23,545 nucleotides of DNA, from contig GG745337.1 of assembly GCA_000151295.1 (NCBI GenBank), positions 132,414 through 155,958 of the forward strand, given 5' to 3'. The notes below the pieces were generated by a model, which did not search any database, was not told the DNA's origin, and saw only the letters and a list, made by a program, of their open reading frames with translations. How positions within the stretch are numbered: position 1 is the stretch's first letter; the number at the start of each line of letters is the position of its first letter. Shown piece by piece: positions 10,452-20,723 of this stretch. Source of the stretch: Allomyces macrogynus ATCC 38327. Taxonomy: Eukaryota > Blastocladiomycota > Blastocladiomycetes > Blastocladiales > Blastocladiaceae. The position numbers and the translations under genes are program-made.

Positions 10452-12472
10452 TTAGCAGAACGTCGGGGGGTGGCAAATCGTCGTCGAGTGGACGTCAATG
10501 TTCTGGCCCTGCACCTGCGCCTGGACGGCCGACACGTCGACGGAGCCGTGGCCGTGGCCCGACGCGTTGATCGACTGCGTCTGGAACTGCGCCTGCGACG
10601 CGAGCACATCGGCGCCCGAGTGGCCGTGCGCCGAGCCGGTGATCGACTGCGTCTGGAACTGCGCCTGCGACGCGAGCACATCGGCGCCGTGGTGCACCGA
10701 CGCGCCAATCGACTGGGCCTGCGCCTGGATCTGCGACGCGAGCACATCAACATTGTGGCCAATCGTGGCCGCAGACACGTCAATCGACTGCGACTGCGCC
10801 TGCGCCTGTGCCTGCGAGACAGACGTGCACGCTCGAGCTGCTGCCGCCGGCAATCCAGACGCCGTGGTCGCCACCGACCCACACGGTGCCGTCGTGGCAG
10901 TTGCCGTGGTGGTGGATCACATGGCCCGTCGCGTACCACGAGCCGTCGTCGTTGCAGCTGTTGATCTGGCCCGTCGCGTACCACGAGCCGTCGTTGTCGG
11001 CGTTGACCGTCTGCGACTGGTACTGCGACTGAGCAGCCGACACCTTGGCGCCACCAGCAGTGTAGCCGCCGGCCGACGCGTCAATCGACTGCGACTGGTA
11101 CTGCGTCTGCGATGCCGAGACGTTGGCGCCGCCATGGCAGGCACCGGCCGACGTGTCAATCGACTGCGACTGGCACTGCGTCTGCGCAGCCGAGACCTTG
11201 GCACCGGCCGCGTGGCAGCCACCGGCCGACGACACGTCGACCGACTGCGTCTGGAACTGCGCCTGGGACGCGTCGACGGCGTTGTGGTGGCCCGAGGTCG
11301 ACACGTTGGCCTTCTGGATCTGCACTTGGCCCTGCACGAGCGACACGTCGGCGCCGTGGTGGCCCGAAGTCGACACGTTGGCCTTCTGCACCTGCGCCTG
11401 CGCCTGCGTGAGCGACACGTCGGCGCCGTGGTGGCCCGAAGTCGACACGTTGGCCTTTTGCACCTGCAGCTGGGCCTGGGCAACGTCGATTTCCGTGGCC
11501 TTGGGGGCGTAGAGGGCCGTGGTGGGGTCGGCCGTGGTGTGGCCGGTCGTGATGCTGGCCTTCTGCAGACCAATCTGGCCCTCGGAGGCAGACACTTCGG
11601 CGCCGTGGTGCCCGTGCGTCGACACGTTGATCTTCTGGCCCTGTGCGGCAAACTGCTTCAGGCTCACGTCGGTCGCGTTGGTGTGGCCGGTCGTGGTGTG
11701 GCCGGTCGTGATGCTGGCCTTCTGCAGACCAATCTGGCCCTGGGAGGCAGACACTTCGGCGCCGTGGTGCCCGTGCGTCGACACGTTGATCTTCTGGCCC
11801 TGTGCGGCAAACTGCTTCAGGCTCACGTCGGTCGCGTTGGTGTGGCCGGCCGTGGTGTGGCCGGTCGTGATGCTGGCCTTCTGCAGACCAATCTGGCCCT
11901 CGGAGGCAGACACTTCGGCGCCGTGGTGCCCGTGCGTCGACACGTTGATCTTCTGGCCCTGTGCGGCAAACTGCTTCAGGCTCACGTCGGTCGCGTTGGT
12001 GTGGCCGGTCGTGGTGTGGCCGGTCGTGATGCTGGCCTTCTGCAGACCAATCTGGCCCTGGGAGGCAGACACTTCGGCGCCGTGGTGCCCGTGCGTCGAC
12101 ACGTTGATCTTCTGGCCCTGTGCGGCAAACTGCTTCAGGCTCACGTCGGTCGCGTTGTGGTGGCCGCTCGTCGTCACCGCGATCTTCTGCGCCTGGCCCT
12201 GCGCCTGCACCGCCGAGACGTTGCCGGCACCCGACGCGTGCACAGTCTGCGCCTGGCCCTGCGCCTGGACCGCCGAGACGTTGGCGCCGTGGTGGCCGGT
12301 GGCCGTCGCGTTGACCGACTGGTACTGGCCCTGGATCTGCGTCGCGTCGACCTGGTTTGATGGGTGATCGAGAGCGACTGGGTCAGTTGCACTGCAACAC
12401 AAAGACGCGCCGGAAAACGACTCGGCGCGACTTGCTCGGGTGGAGAGTGTTGAGTCTAGATCCTGGTCTCAT
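10452..12472 (-). CDS. Gln/His-rich tandem-repeat protein, putative beta-fibrous
   Basis: The body of the gene is open from about 12391 to 10861 and again, one frame over, from 10811 to the TAA at 10454..10452. It encodes about 23 units of 20-28 residues with the pattern VSxxQxQxQxQxIxVSxxGHHGA, for example VSASQTQYQSQSIDAS. Gln alternates with small or hydrophobic residues, as in a beta strand with one polar face. Four central units are near-identical 53-residue repeats. A variant section carries two DGSWYATG motifs. No family was recognised; curli-like or beta-solenoid fibre proteins are the nearest analogy in pattern. The frames can be joined by a 49- or 73-nt GT..CAG intron ending at 10812, or by a +1 frameshift. 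The only upstream ATG (12472) is out of frame, so a first intron must exist, but its borders are unclear. No signal peptide is visible. A TATA box and poly(A) signal flank the gene. Confidence 0.75.
11534..12157. repeat. Four 159-bp tandem repeats with 318-bp higher-order period
   Basis: The anchor GATGCTGGCC recurs at 11551, 11710, 11869 and 12028, exactly 159 bp apart, and the sequence between anchors is nearly identical. Copies 1 and 3 share CCCTCGG where copies 2 and 4 have CCCTGGG, and the linkers alternate GGCCGGTCG/GGCCGGCCG. A two-copy block of 318 bp was therefore duplicated again. Each copy encodes 53 in-frame residues of the repeat protein. Confidence 0.95.
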
Positions 12473-12602
12473 TCTGGTGGAATTCTAACCACGACAACCG
12501 CGAGCGTGCCGGTTGATGGGGGCAAGGAGGGTACGGGAGGAGCGGGTTGGACGAGACGACTCGACAGCTCGATGCCGACCAAGACGCGGCGGGCGCGCTC
12601 CG

Positions 12603-12610
12603 TTTATATA
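12603..12610 (-). promoter_or_regulatory. TATA box of the repeat-protein gene
   Basis: TATATAAA on the minus strand lies 131 bp upstream of the only plausible ATG (12472), which leaves room for a 5' UTR of about 100 nt. It is the clearest TATA box in the window and suggests a strongly or conditionally expressed gene. Confidence 0.6.
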
Positions 12611-13379
12611 CGGATCGCGCACCGTCGCGTGCTATCCTTCTCCGCCCACTCCCACGCGCGCGCTGTCGTGCACGACGCGTCGTCGTTGGAAGCAAAATTT
12701 GGTCGACTCCGACTTGGCGCTGTCGCACGTCGCGTCCGGCACGGAAACGGCGCGCCCCAGGATTTCGGATATCAAGGCCATGGCGCATGCGCGGTGTGCC
12801 GCTGCCCGCGCCAGGGCCCTTTGTTGCATGGCCGCGCGACCCTGGGTGTCTTTTCGCGCGACGTGCGGTCGCATGGCGAAGCCAGTGACGGCGACGGCGA
12901 AGCGCGGGCCAGCGGGTAGAACAAAGGGGGTTCGCAAAAGGGCCGACTTGCCAAAAACCGCACGTAAGATATGCTTGCCCGCAACAGGGCGAGGGCGCGC
13001 GGCGTCAGGCGTGGGAAGACATGTTCGAAGGTGACTTCGCCGAGGGTCGATGCAGCTGGTGATCGTTGGGCAAAGCCATGCACAAACATAAACATGCCGT
13101 GGGCGGCTGACGTGCTTCGCCGACCAGCGATGAGGGACACACAAGTCGCTCAAGCGCACACGCTTGTTGTGAGAGCGCACAACTGGTGCAGTTCATCTTG
13201 ATCCCGCTCTTGGTGCCCACGCCAAGCTCTCTGGAACCCCTCCAAAATTTCTTGCCTCCGTCTGACAGTGCCCCGGCCCTCATTGCTCGCCATCCTCTCC
13301 ACCTGTCAGAGCGCTGCCGCTGACGCTTTTCACCCCATCCATCTCACTCAAACCATCTGCGCAACTCCGTGCGCCCCAA
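12611..13379. other. Intergenic, no gene supported
   Basis: This stretch lies upstream of the repeat-protein promoter. Overlapping open frames exist on both strands, but none shows a family motif, a good start and splice support together. A minus-strand frame starting at 12781 (MALISEILGRAV...) reads fairly naturally for about 30 residues but is not otherwise supported. Confidence 0.5.
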
Positions 13380-14138
13380 GAGTATGTCCCGTCCAAGCAG
13401 CAACGATCTGTCCCCACTACAAGACATCACAACTTTGCATTGCGCCATGGTCAAAAACATTGGCCCACTATCCACCGAGACCTGTCCAATCCAAAGCAAA
13501 TATCCAACCGCGCTTGGGTCTTTGCTGATCTGGTTGAGCGGGACCCGCGTCTGCCCCATTCTTTGCCGGCATGGACGCCAGGCAGTGAACGAGTCGAGGC
13601 TGCGCTCGTACTTCTGAGGGAGCCATTCATGCATGTGGCGAGGTTCGCCGACATGGCCAATGACGCAGCCCAGGTCAAGCGCATTCTTGTCGTGCACGAG
13701 TACCCGACGGCGCTGAAGGACGCGTACGACATGGTCGTGGCTGTGGCGAGCGCTTTGGGCCTCGATATTTCTTGGGCGAACGTGGGCGTGAGAGCCTCGA
13801 CGCCATCGGCGAGATGGCACTTGAGCAGGACCAGACGAACGCGGTGGGGCGGAACCGTGGGCGGACCGTGTCGCCGGCAAGACGCAAGGAGTCGCCAGTG
13901 ACGGCACCGGCGCCGGTCGCGGCGGTGGTGCCCGCGATGGGGAAAGAAGAGGGAGACTGATTAAAGCGAGAGAGAGAAGGCAGGGGAGACTTCGAGGGTG
14001 GGTGGGCGAATAGCGGGGAAAGCGCGGTCGCCTGCCCGCGGTTGACGCGCACTGATCGCGTCCATGGAGGAGTTGCTTGGCATGGACGGCGCTGCGCTTG
14101 TCAAGTCGCTGGGCGTTGATTCCGAGGACGAGCCTTGA
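13380..14138 (+). pseudogene. Unrecognised plus-strand coding relic, frame-disrupted
   Basis: Three consecutive plus-strand blocks read like protein but lie in shifting frames. Block A (about 13380-13769) includes NRAWVFADLVERDPRLPHS, VEAALVLLREPFMHVARF and HEYPTALKDAYDMVVAVAS. Block B (about 13772-13960, shifted as if one base were missing) reads LGERGRESLDAIGEMALEQD and ends at a TGA. Block C (about 14046-14138, back in the first frame) reads MEELLGMDGAALVKSLG and ends EDEP-stop. No family was recognised. Missing or extra bases, an unseen intron between B and C, or a true pseudogene are all possible. No clear start codon is in frame with block A. The function is unknown. Confidence 0.35.
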
Positions 14139-14402
14139 TTTGGCGCTCTCCAAGCTTCTTTGTGAGCCCTCGCGGGCAGGAGTCGTTCATTGGACGTCTC
14201 AGCGACAAGTGGTACGTTGATTCATCATTCTTCGAATTACGCGCGGCAAATTGGTCGCGTCCAGCCTTTCTCGCTGTTTCAACGCGGCCCAATCGAGGCC
14301 AGGAGCGATCTCTCAGTCAAGTTCAACTGCAAACGACGCGCGTGAACACAATGGGGAAGCATCACTGAGACAAACAACCACACTTCATTCCACTTACATC
14401 CC

Positions 14403-16451
14403 TCACTCATCCCCAATCTCCTCAGCACTCGCACTCCACGGCGCCTCCACCGCCAGCTGCGACAGCCGGTGCGGGAATTCGGGGTTTCGGGGGGACCCCC
14501 CCTGCCCGGCCCACCTTTTCCCTTCCCGCCGCGAAGGACACGGAATTCGCTGAACCGGCTCCCTCGGGGGGGCAACCCCGGGGGGATCCCGCGAAAATTT
14601 CCCGGGGAAAACCTTGCCCCCGGACCAAGATGCGGGCCGGTGGAAGAAGGGTGAGTGCCGCATGAGCGTTGCCGACGGGAGGACCGTGACAACGGTCGCC
14701 GGGGACATGGACGAGGACGCCGCCGAGAGGACCGACGACGGCCGGCCGACGGCCGACGACGCGCACGAGCCGGTTCGCCCGCGGAACCGCGGCGCCGGGG
14801 CGGCGCCGAGTCCGGGCGTGTTGATCGCGGTCGAATCCCCGGAGAGGATCGATACGGGCCGGTCCGAGTCGTCGGCGGGGACCGGGGAGACGGAAGGTGG
14901 CACGAAAACAGCGGCTTCCGTGAACAGCGCGAGTTCCTGCGCGTCGCGCGCCTGCGTGGCTTCCGCGGCGAGGACGCGGTGCGTGGCCCAGAGCGCAAGC
15001 GTCGTGAGGGAGACGACGAGCAAGCACGTGGAGAGGGCGACGAGTAAGGTCAGGTCTGGGGATCCGGCGGTCCAGTACGGCGGGACGCCGAGCGGGGTCG
15101 CCGTGTACTGGTCGCGCCAGGTGAGCGAGATGGCGGATTTGCTGTCGCTCGTGGACAAACGGGCGATGTAGACACGCGTGTTCGGGGTTGGAGTCGGCGT
15201 GGACGAGTGGTTCCAGGCCGCGTAGCCGCCGAGCACGACCTACGTCGGTGGAGAACGCGGGTCAGCAGCGTGGCCGCTTGCACGTTGGCGAAAAAAATTG
15301 GCGTACAAGCTGATCACCTGCAATCAGCACGTTGTGCCCCGCCAAGTACGCCGGCCCGAGCTGCTCGTCGCGCGCATTTGGTAAGAGCGTCGTCGTGCCC
15401 GTTTCTAGATCGAGGCACTCGATCAAAGCGCTGGGCTCCGAGTCGAACCACCCGCCGACTTGGATCACGAACCGTTCGTCATCTATCAATCCTCAACTTA
15501 GTAAGTCCACGCATCACGTTCGAGCAGTGCACAAGCGCACACGTACACACGACGGCACGGTGCCCAAACCGCCCCTGTGCCATCCGCGGCGTCCCCTACC
15601 GTCGCAACCAAATCAGTCAGTCCCACTCTCCATCCGATTCGCCAAACCACGCGTCCGTACCTGCGTCCACCTCAACTTGCCCGCATCAAACACCCACCAG
15701 TCGCGCATCGCCGCGCCACCCTCGCCACGGCCACCACTCAAGAGCAAGTGCGTCTGGTTCAGCGGAACCATCACCGCGTCGGCGCGCGGTCCCGGCCATG
15801 GGTCCGACCGCGGCACTTCGCCAATCGACCCGTCCTGAATCGTCACCCTGACCAACCGATCCCCGACCCTCCCATCAGTTTCCCCACCAAACGCAAACAC
15901 ATACGGGTCGACGGCCGCGGGCGAGTACGGCGTGTAGACGGCGTGCGCCCTTGCCGCGTGCGACGCGACTTTCGCGACCCCCGCGGTCGCCGGCGATTGC
16001 CACGTGTCCACCTCGGGCAGGTACTCGCACGCGCCGAGGAACAGCGACCCGGATTCCGGGTGCACGTAGGCGGGTGCCGACGCGACGCCCGCGCACGACG
16101 GCGGGAGGACGGTCCGGCACGCGCGGATGCGTGAGGCGAGGGAGGACAGCGGGAAGGACGTGGAGAGGTCGAGCGAGTAGCAGGAGGTCGGTGGTGGGGC
16201 CGCGGATGCTGAAGTCACAGGTAAACACGATCAGCTCGGTCGACAGCGACGCAGGAACGCGCGAGGAGCGTATGCGTACGTTGGCTGCTGTTCCTGTCCG
16301 ACGTGGTGCCATTGGTGAACGCGCCAACGGTCGGATCTGCCGCGGCGCCGACAAGAATCACGGCCTGGCCGCGGACCAAGAGCACGGCGTCGGCCGTCGA
16401 CGGCAGCGCCGCGCCGGTCGTCGCGTTGGTGCTTGATATGCTGTTGTTCAT
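14403..16451 (-). CDS. Kelch-repeat single-pass membrane protein, at least 5 exons
   Basis: Proposed exons are 16451..16280, 16208..15661, 15595..15547, 15482..15307 and 15239..14403 (593 residues from this ATG). Introns of 71, 65, 64 and 67 nt all begin GTACGN and end AG. The extracellular half has kelch-type blades with paired glycines and the W/Y pattern: VYTPYSPAAVDPYVFAFGGE, LLLSGGRGEG, RFGHRAVVYDERF then VIQVGGW, and VVLGGYAAWN. One transmembrane helix lies near residues 377-400 (TLLVALSTCLLVVSLTTLAL). A Ser/Pro/Arg-rich cytoplasmic tail follows. A 49-nt micro-exon (15595..15547) supplies the missing part of one blade. The true 5' end is uncertain: an in-frame stop sits directly before the ATG and a signal peptide would be expected, while a coding-like stretch in another frame lies just upstream (16560-16455). 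The tail crosses the odd segment 14470-14650. Confidence 0.8.
14470..14650. other. Suspected low-quality or artefactual sequence
   Basis: This segment is unlike the rest of the window: runs of 5-8 G or C alternate with runs of 3-4 A or T. It also packs restriction-site words closely together (GAATTC at 14475 and 14543, GGATCC at 14584, CCCGGG near 14603). It falls in the coding tail of the kelch protein, where the translation becomes Pro/Gly/Arg-rich and atypical. It may be poor trace sequence or a cloning remnant. Confidence 0.45.
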
Positions 16452-17093
16452 TCAATCCGCAGGCTTGTTTGTCGTATTGCAGCGTCGGGTCCAGGTGGAA
16501 GCGGTTGTTTGGGGCAGCAAGTCTCGTCACGTCGCTTGATTCCGTCGATGCCTCAGGTCGCTCCACAGTCGCGAAGACGGGATTGCAGCAAGTCGTGGTG
16601 CTGGGTGGTCTTCGAAGACGGGCAGATCATGGCGGTTCAAGCTCGGCGAGGCGAGCGCAGCGGCAGGACGTGAGGGGAGATGGGCGTGGCGAACGGCAAG
16701 AGGCGCGTTCGCGTTGGCATCGGTTGAAGTTCCGTGTCCGTGGTGCCGTATTGCCCGGCGAGCTGCTGCCAACACACCACCGACGCATCGTGGCAGCAAG
16801 ACGAACATGAAGAGACATCAAATTTTGGCTCGACAAGAAACATCAACATCGACTGCTCCAGCGTCCGTCCTTCGTCGAGCGGATGCGTCTAGCGCGTCAG
16901 CGGTAATCGTCATGAATGGGGAGCGGCCTTGGGCCTTGGAGAAACGAATGGATGGAATTGATGGGGAGATCGGAACGAGATCAGAAACGATGAAAGGACC
17001 ACGAATAAAACAATCTCAACACTCGACTTCACTCGGCCCGGCACCTCGGCGCCGACCTTGCTCAACTGCACGCGACCTTGTCCACCCTACCGC
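16452..17093. other. Kelch-gene upstream region and HAM1-like 3' flank
   Basis: The left part (16455-16860) probably contains the missing first exon or exons of the kelch gene. Several minus-strand frames are open, including one beginning MFVLLPRCVGGVLAAA (near 16808) that might be a signal peptide, but no splice set could be fixed. The right part is the 3' flank of the HAM1-like gene. No other gene is supported. Confidence 0.45.
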
Positions 17094-20000
17094 TCACACG
17101 GCGGCCGCCATGGGCTCGCGCTCGCGCTCCACGGCCGCCGGCGCATACGCCGCGCGCTTCCCGCCCGGCTCCGACCGCGCGCGGTGCTGGCCATGCGCGT
17201 GTCCGTGTGCGTGCGTGTCACCGTAGGACCGGCGCATGAACCCGGGCACGAACCGGCGCACGAAACTCGGCGCGTGCCGCGCGCGCCCACGGCGCGCCGG
17301 CTTCTTGAGCCCCGTCATTTGCTCGTCGATGGCCGTGAACCAGTCGAGAATCGTGCGCTCGAGCGTCGTGACGATCGTGCGGCGCACGGCCGTCGTGATG
17401 GCGGGCGAGACGAGCTTGTAGAGGGCGCTAAAGTGGGTACTAGTGCATGAGCCTCGAACTGGCATTGCCCCGAAAAGCGCAAAAGCAACATGAACGTACT
17501 CGTGCTTCGAGTGGTGAATCTGCACGCGCAGGTCGTCCACCTTGACCTCGACGCGCAGCGGGATCAGCGTCTGCAGCATGCCCCACCGGTCGTACTCGAA
17601 CGTCGTGAAGATCTCGATGCCTTGGCCGGCCAGCGTCAGTTCGGCCACGCCCCAGTCCTTGATCTTGGGGAACCCCGTCTTCTTCTTGTAGTAGAACGAC
17701 ACGTCGTGGATGTCGGCCTGGATCTGGTGCCTGTTGATAATTTAAGAGGTGTCGCGGGTCAGTCGCTGCAGTGGCGACCAAGAGGAGAAGCAACAAAGGC
17801 CACACGTACGCGTTGATCGTGAAAAAGTGCCGGTACCGGTCCTCGATCTCGTTGCGCGGGCTGATCGACGCGCGGTTGACCATCTACACCGTCGAGACCG
17901 CACCTTCCATCAGCTCCCCGCCCACATCCAACCCACACCCAAAAACGCACCTCGAGGTCCATGATGTTTGGCAAGAAGTTCTCGCTCGTCAAAATCAGGT
18001 TATCCAAGATCAAGTCCATTGTCTCGTCGCGGTGCTCGATGCGCGGCAACGCAATGTACTTCATCTGGGCGACCAACGCCGGCAAAAACACGACGCGAAA
18101 ATCGTTGATCAGGTCGCCCTTGAACGTGAGCCGGCCCGAGTCCTCGTAGAGCAGCGACCGCGTCACGAGCGTCACGTCGCGCGCCAGCGCTGACGTGATC
18201 CGGTCGCGCCGCAACGCGTCCATAAACGCCAAGCTCTCGGTCATGACATCGCGCGCCTCGTGCGTGGCCGCCCACCCGCGGCCGCGATCCAACAAAATGG
18301 CCAGTCGCGAGCTGAAATCCGAAGAGTCGAGGTAATTCGGGTCGCGCATGACGAGCTGCGCCATGTCGCGCAGGTCAAACAGGTAGTGGCGCAGGTGCGG
18401 GTCGGCACGAACGAGCGTCGTGAACCGGAAAATGGCTTCCATGAGCGGCGCCAACGAATGCCCCGCCATGGCCTCGAGCAACCGCTTCAGCTCGAGCGCC
18501 GTCGAGTAGACGTTCGCATCGACGTGCCGCGGCGTCGTCGCGAGCCCCGGCGACTGCGCAAGGACCATGATTGACGAAAACAGGTACTCGAGCGACTCTT
18601 GGTACTCGGGGTTGGCCGCGAGCTCGCGCAGGATCCCCTTGAGACGCCGTACAAGCCGCCGACGGTGCGACTCGGGCAGCGCCGACTTGAGCGCGGCGAG
18701 CGTGCGCGACGCGCCCAACGGAATCACTTTGCCATAGGCCGAAAACGAGGTCGTGCGCGGCCGCGGCTCCTCGCGTACATAGTGCACCTCCTCGGGCACC
18801 GGCGCGACCGGCTCCGTCGTCGTGACTACGCGCCGCGTCGTCGTCGTCGCCGTGGCCCCCGTGTAGGTGCGGTCCCGCTCCCACGCCTCGAGCGCGGGCG
18901 CCGTCTCCATGGGCGGCGGAATGTCGCGGCCGTAACCCTCCATGTAGACTTTTTGCTCGGGCGGGATCGACCTCACCACGTCGGGCTCGTCGTACCCCCA
19001 CCCGGGCTCGGCCACAACGCGCTCGCGCTCGGTCGCGGCCGTGCGCACGCTCGCGTACCGCGACCGCGTCGTCCCGCGGTCCTCGGCGTACAGAACGCCC
19101 TCGCCTCCCGTTTCGTACGCGCGGGGCGCGGGCGGCGGGGCCCCGGGCGGCGCGCCGTAGAGCGTCGTGCTCGCCGAGACCGGTTCGTAGGTCGGCTGCG
19201 GCTCGGCCGTGCTGGTGGCGCCGGGTTCCATGAACGCCGAGTCGCGCGCTGTCGAGCGCGGAGACGCCGGCGCGGTCGTGCCGCCGCCGCGGACGGAGCT
19301 GGCCACGTCGCGGAACGCGTTGCGAATCGATTCACGCAGCGATGGGCGGCGCGCGTGCTTGCCGCCATATGCGGTGCCATATGAGTCGGTGATGGCGCCC
19401 TTGACTTTGGTCACGGCCGTCTCGCCGTAGACGTCGCGCACGATCTAATGGCATCAAAGGCGTCAGACACGAGTCTGCGGCCCATGTCCTGGAACTGAAA
19501 CACGTACATCGACGATATCCGCGAGCATCGCGCGGTATTCGGCGCTCGTCAAGATCAGCCGCACCAACGTCCCCAACGCCGACGCCCCGCGGCGCGCCTC
19601 CTCCGCCGCGGCCCGCGTCTCCGGCCTCACATGCGACCCCGGGTACGCTGTAGGGCCGCGCGCCGCGAGCGCCGCATGGAACGCCAGCTTCTGCAGAATC
19701 TCGTCCTGGTTCTTGACGGCGACAAACTCGCTGAGCGTCGCCAGCAACCCGTCGAGGTCAGTGACGAGCGCGCGCCCGTCGGCCGAGAGCCGCGTGCGCT
19801 GGTCGGTCGCAAGGGCCAGCACGTCGCGCAGCGACTCGAGCGCGGCGAGCACGTCATCGTTGGCCGGGATCGCGCCTGTGCGGAGTGACGAGAGCAGGTC
19901 GAGGAATTGGAACTCGCGCGCTTTGTAGTACTCTTTGGTCTCCTGCGGTGTCACGTCGGTCACGGCGCCGCGGTGCGGGTACCGCTGCACTTCTTCGTGT

Positions 20001-20124
20001 ACGCGCGCGGGCGGCGAGCTCTACGCGGTGGCGGCGCGGAGGGCGAGGGTCAGGGCCGGAACGCGCGCGGCGACGGCAACACGGGCGGGCCGTAGTCGAG
20101 CGAGACACGTACAAACAGCGGCAT
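17094..20124 (-). CDS. HAM1-like protein (DUF5923/HAM1 domains), 6 exons
   Basis: Exons are 20124..20113, 20020..19508, 19444..17951, 17883..17810, 17730..17500 and 17427..17094, for 885 residues. Introns are 92, 63, 67, 79 and 72 nt; four begin GTACGT and one GTGCGT. HAM1-family proteins occur in fungi; Neurospora ham genes were named for hyphal anastomosis, but the biochemical role is not established. The N-terminal part (about residues 5-200) is helical, with LLSSLRTGAIPANDDVLAAL. Residues about 205-415 are Pro/Ser/Arg-rich. The conserved central part includes LIDNDFRVVFLPAL-type sequence (here LINDFRVVFLPAL), NLILTSENFLPNI and IEDRYRHFFTINAHQIQADI. HAM1_C features follow: FYYKKKTGFPKIKDWGVAEL and HHSKHDALYKLVSPAITTAV. 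The tail is His/Arg-rich. The first exon is only four codons (MPLF), chosen because it is followed by a model intron (GTACGT, CTGAC, TAG). Confidence 0.92.
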
Positions 20125-20723
20125 GACGACGACAACGGCGATGGTGGTAGCGGCGGTCGGTGATCAGGAGCGCGTCGTGGTGGTGGTGCGGGTGGTCGGT
20201 CGGTCGCGCGCGCGTCGACGGATGGTGGCCGTGCAGTCGGCGGCGCGGGTGGTGCGGCGTGGTCGTGCGGTTCGTGAGGAGAGGAAGAGGGTTCGTCTTG
20301 GGTCTTGTCAGCAGCGGCGATCGGCAACGGGAGAGAGAGAAGCAGCGGGGGCAGGGCGCGCCGCGGCGACGTGGAACCGCGGCGGCCGGATCCGTGGATC
20401 GGGTGATGGCCACGCTGATCGCCGCGGCCACTGCACGGTGGAGCGGCCGGGTCAGATACGACACGAGAGCAGCGCGCGCAGCTGAGCGACGCGCGCCCGC
20501 TCCCACGGCCGCAGATCGCGCGCCGCGCTGGCCACGGTGGTCGTGCCTTTGATGCCGGTGAGACAGCCGCGCGCGCTCGGACGGCGCGCGCGTTCTGCGT
20601 CACCGCGGCGAAACATACCGTCATTCGCTCAAAAAATAGCAAGATTCCATGTATTTTCCCGCACAAAGCACCATCCACTGCTGCTGCTCAAAACCGTCGC
20701 TCCACCCGCACAGCGTTCGTTAC
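20125..20723. other. Intergenic between TFIIA-gamma and HAM1-like gene
   Basis: Both neighbours are on the minus strand, so this stretch holds the TFIIA-gamma 3' UTR (right side) and the HAM1-like promoter (left side). It is GC-rich with GA-rich and CGCG-rich runs. No gene or clear regulatory motif is seen. Confidence 0.55.

Noticed and set aside
11534..12157. Regular repeats considered as a CRISPR array
   Set aside because: Units are 159 bp, contiguous and coding, with no spacer structure, and the genome is eukaryotic.
10498..12360. 620-residue plus-strand open frame across the repeat gene
   Set aside because: It is the antisense shadow of the repeat array. The minus strand gives the regular Gln/His repeat, a TATA box and a poly(A) signal, while the plus-strand translation is Arg/Trp-rich with no such support.
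12632..12781. Minus-strand frame starting MALISEILGRAV as a small gene
   Set aside because: It has no stop-to-start support, no homologue known to me, and it abuts the repeat gene's promoter.
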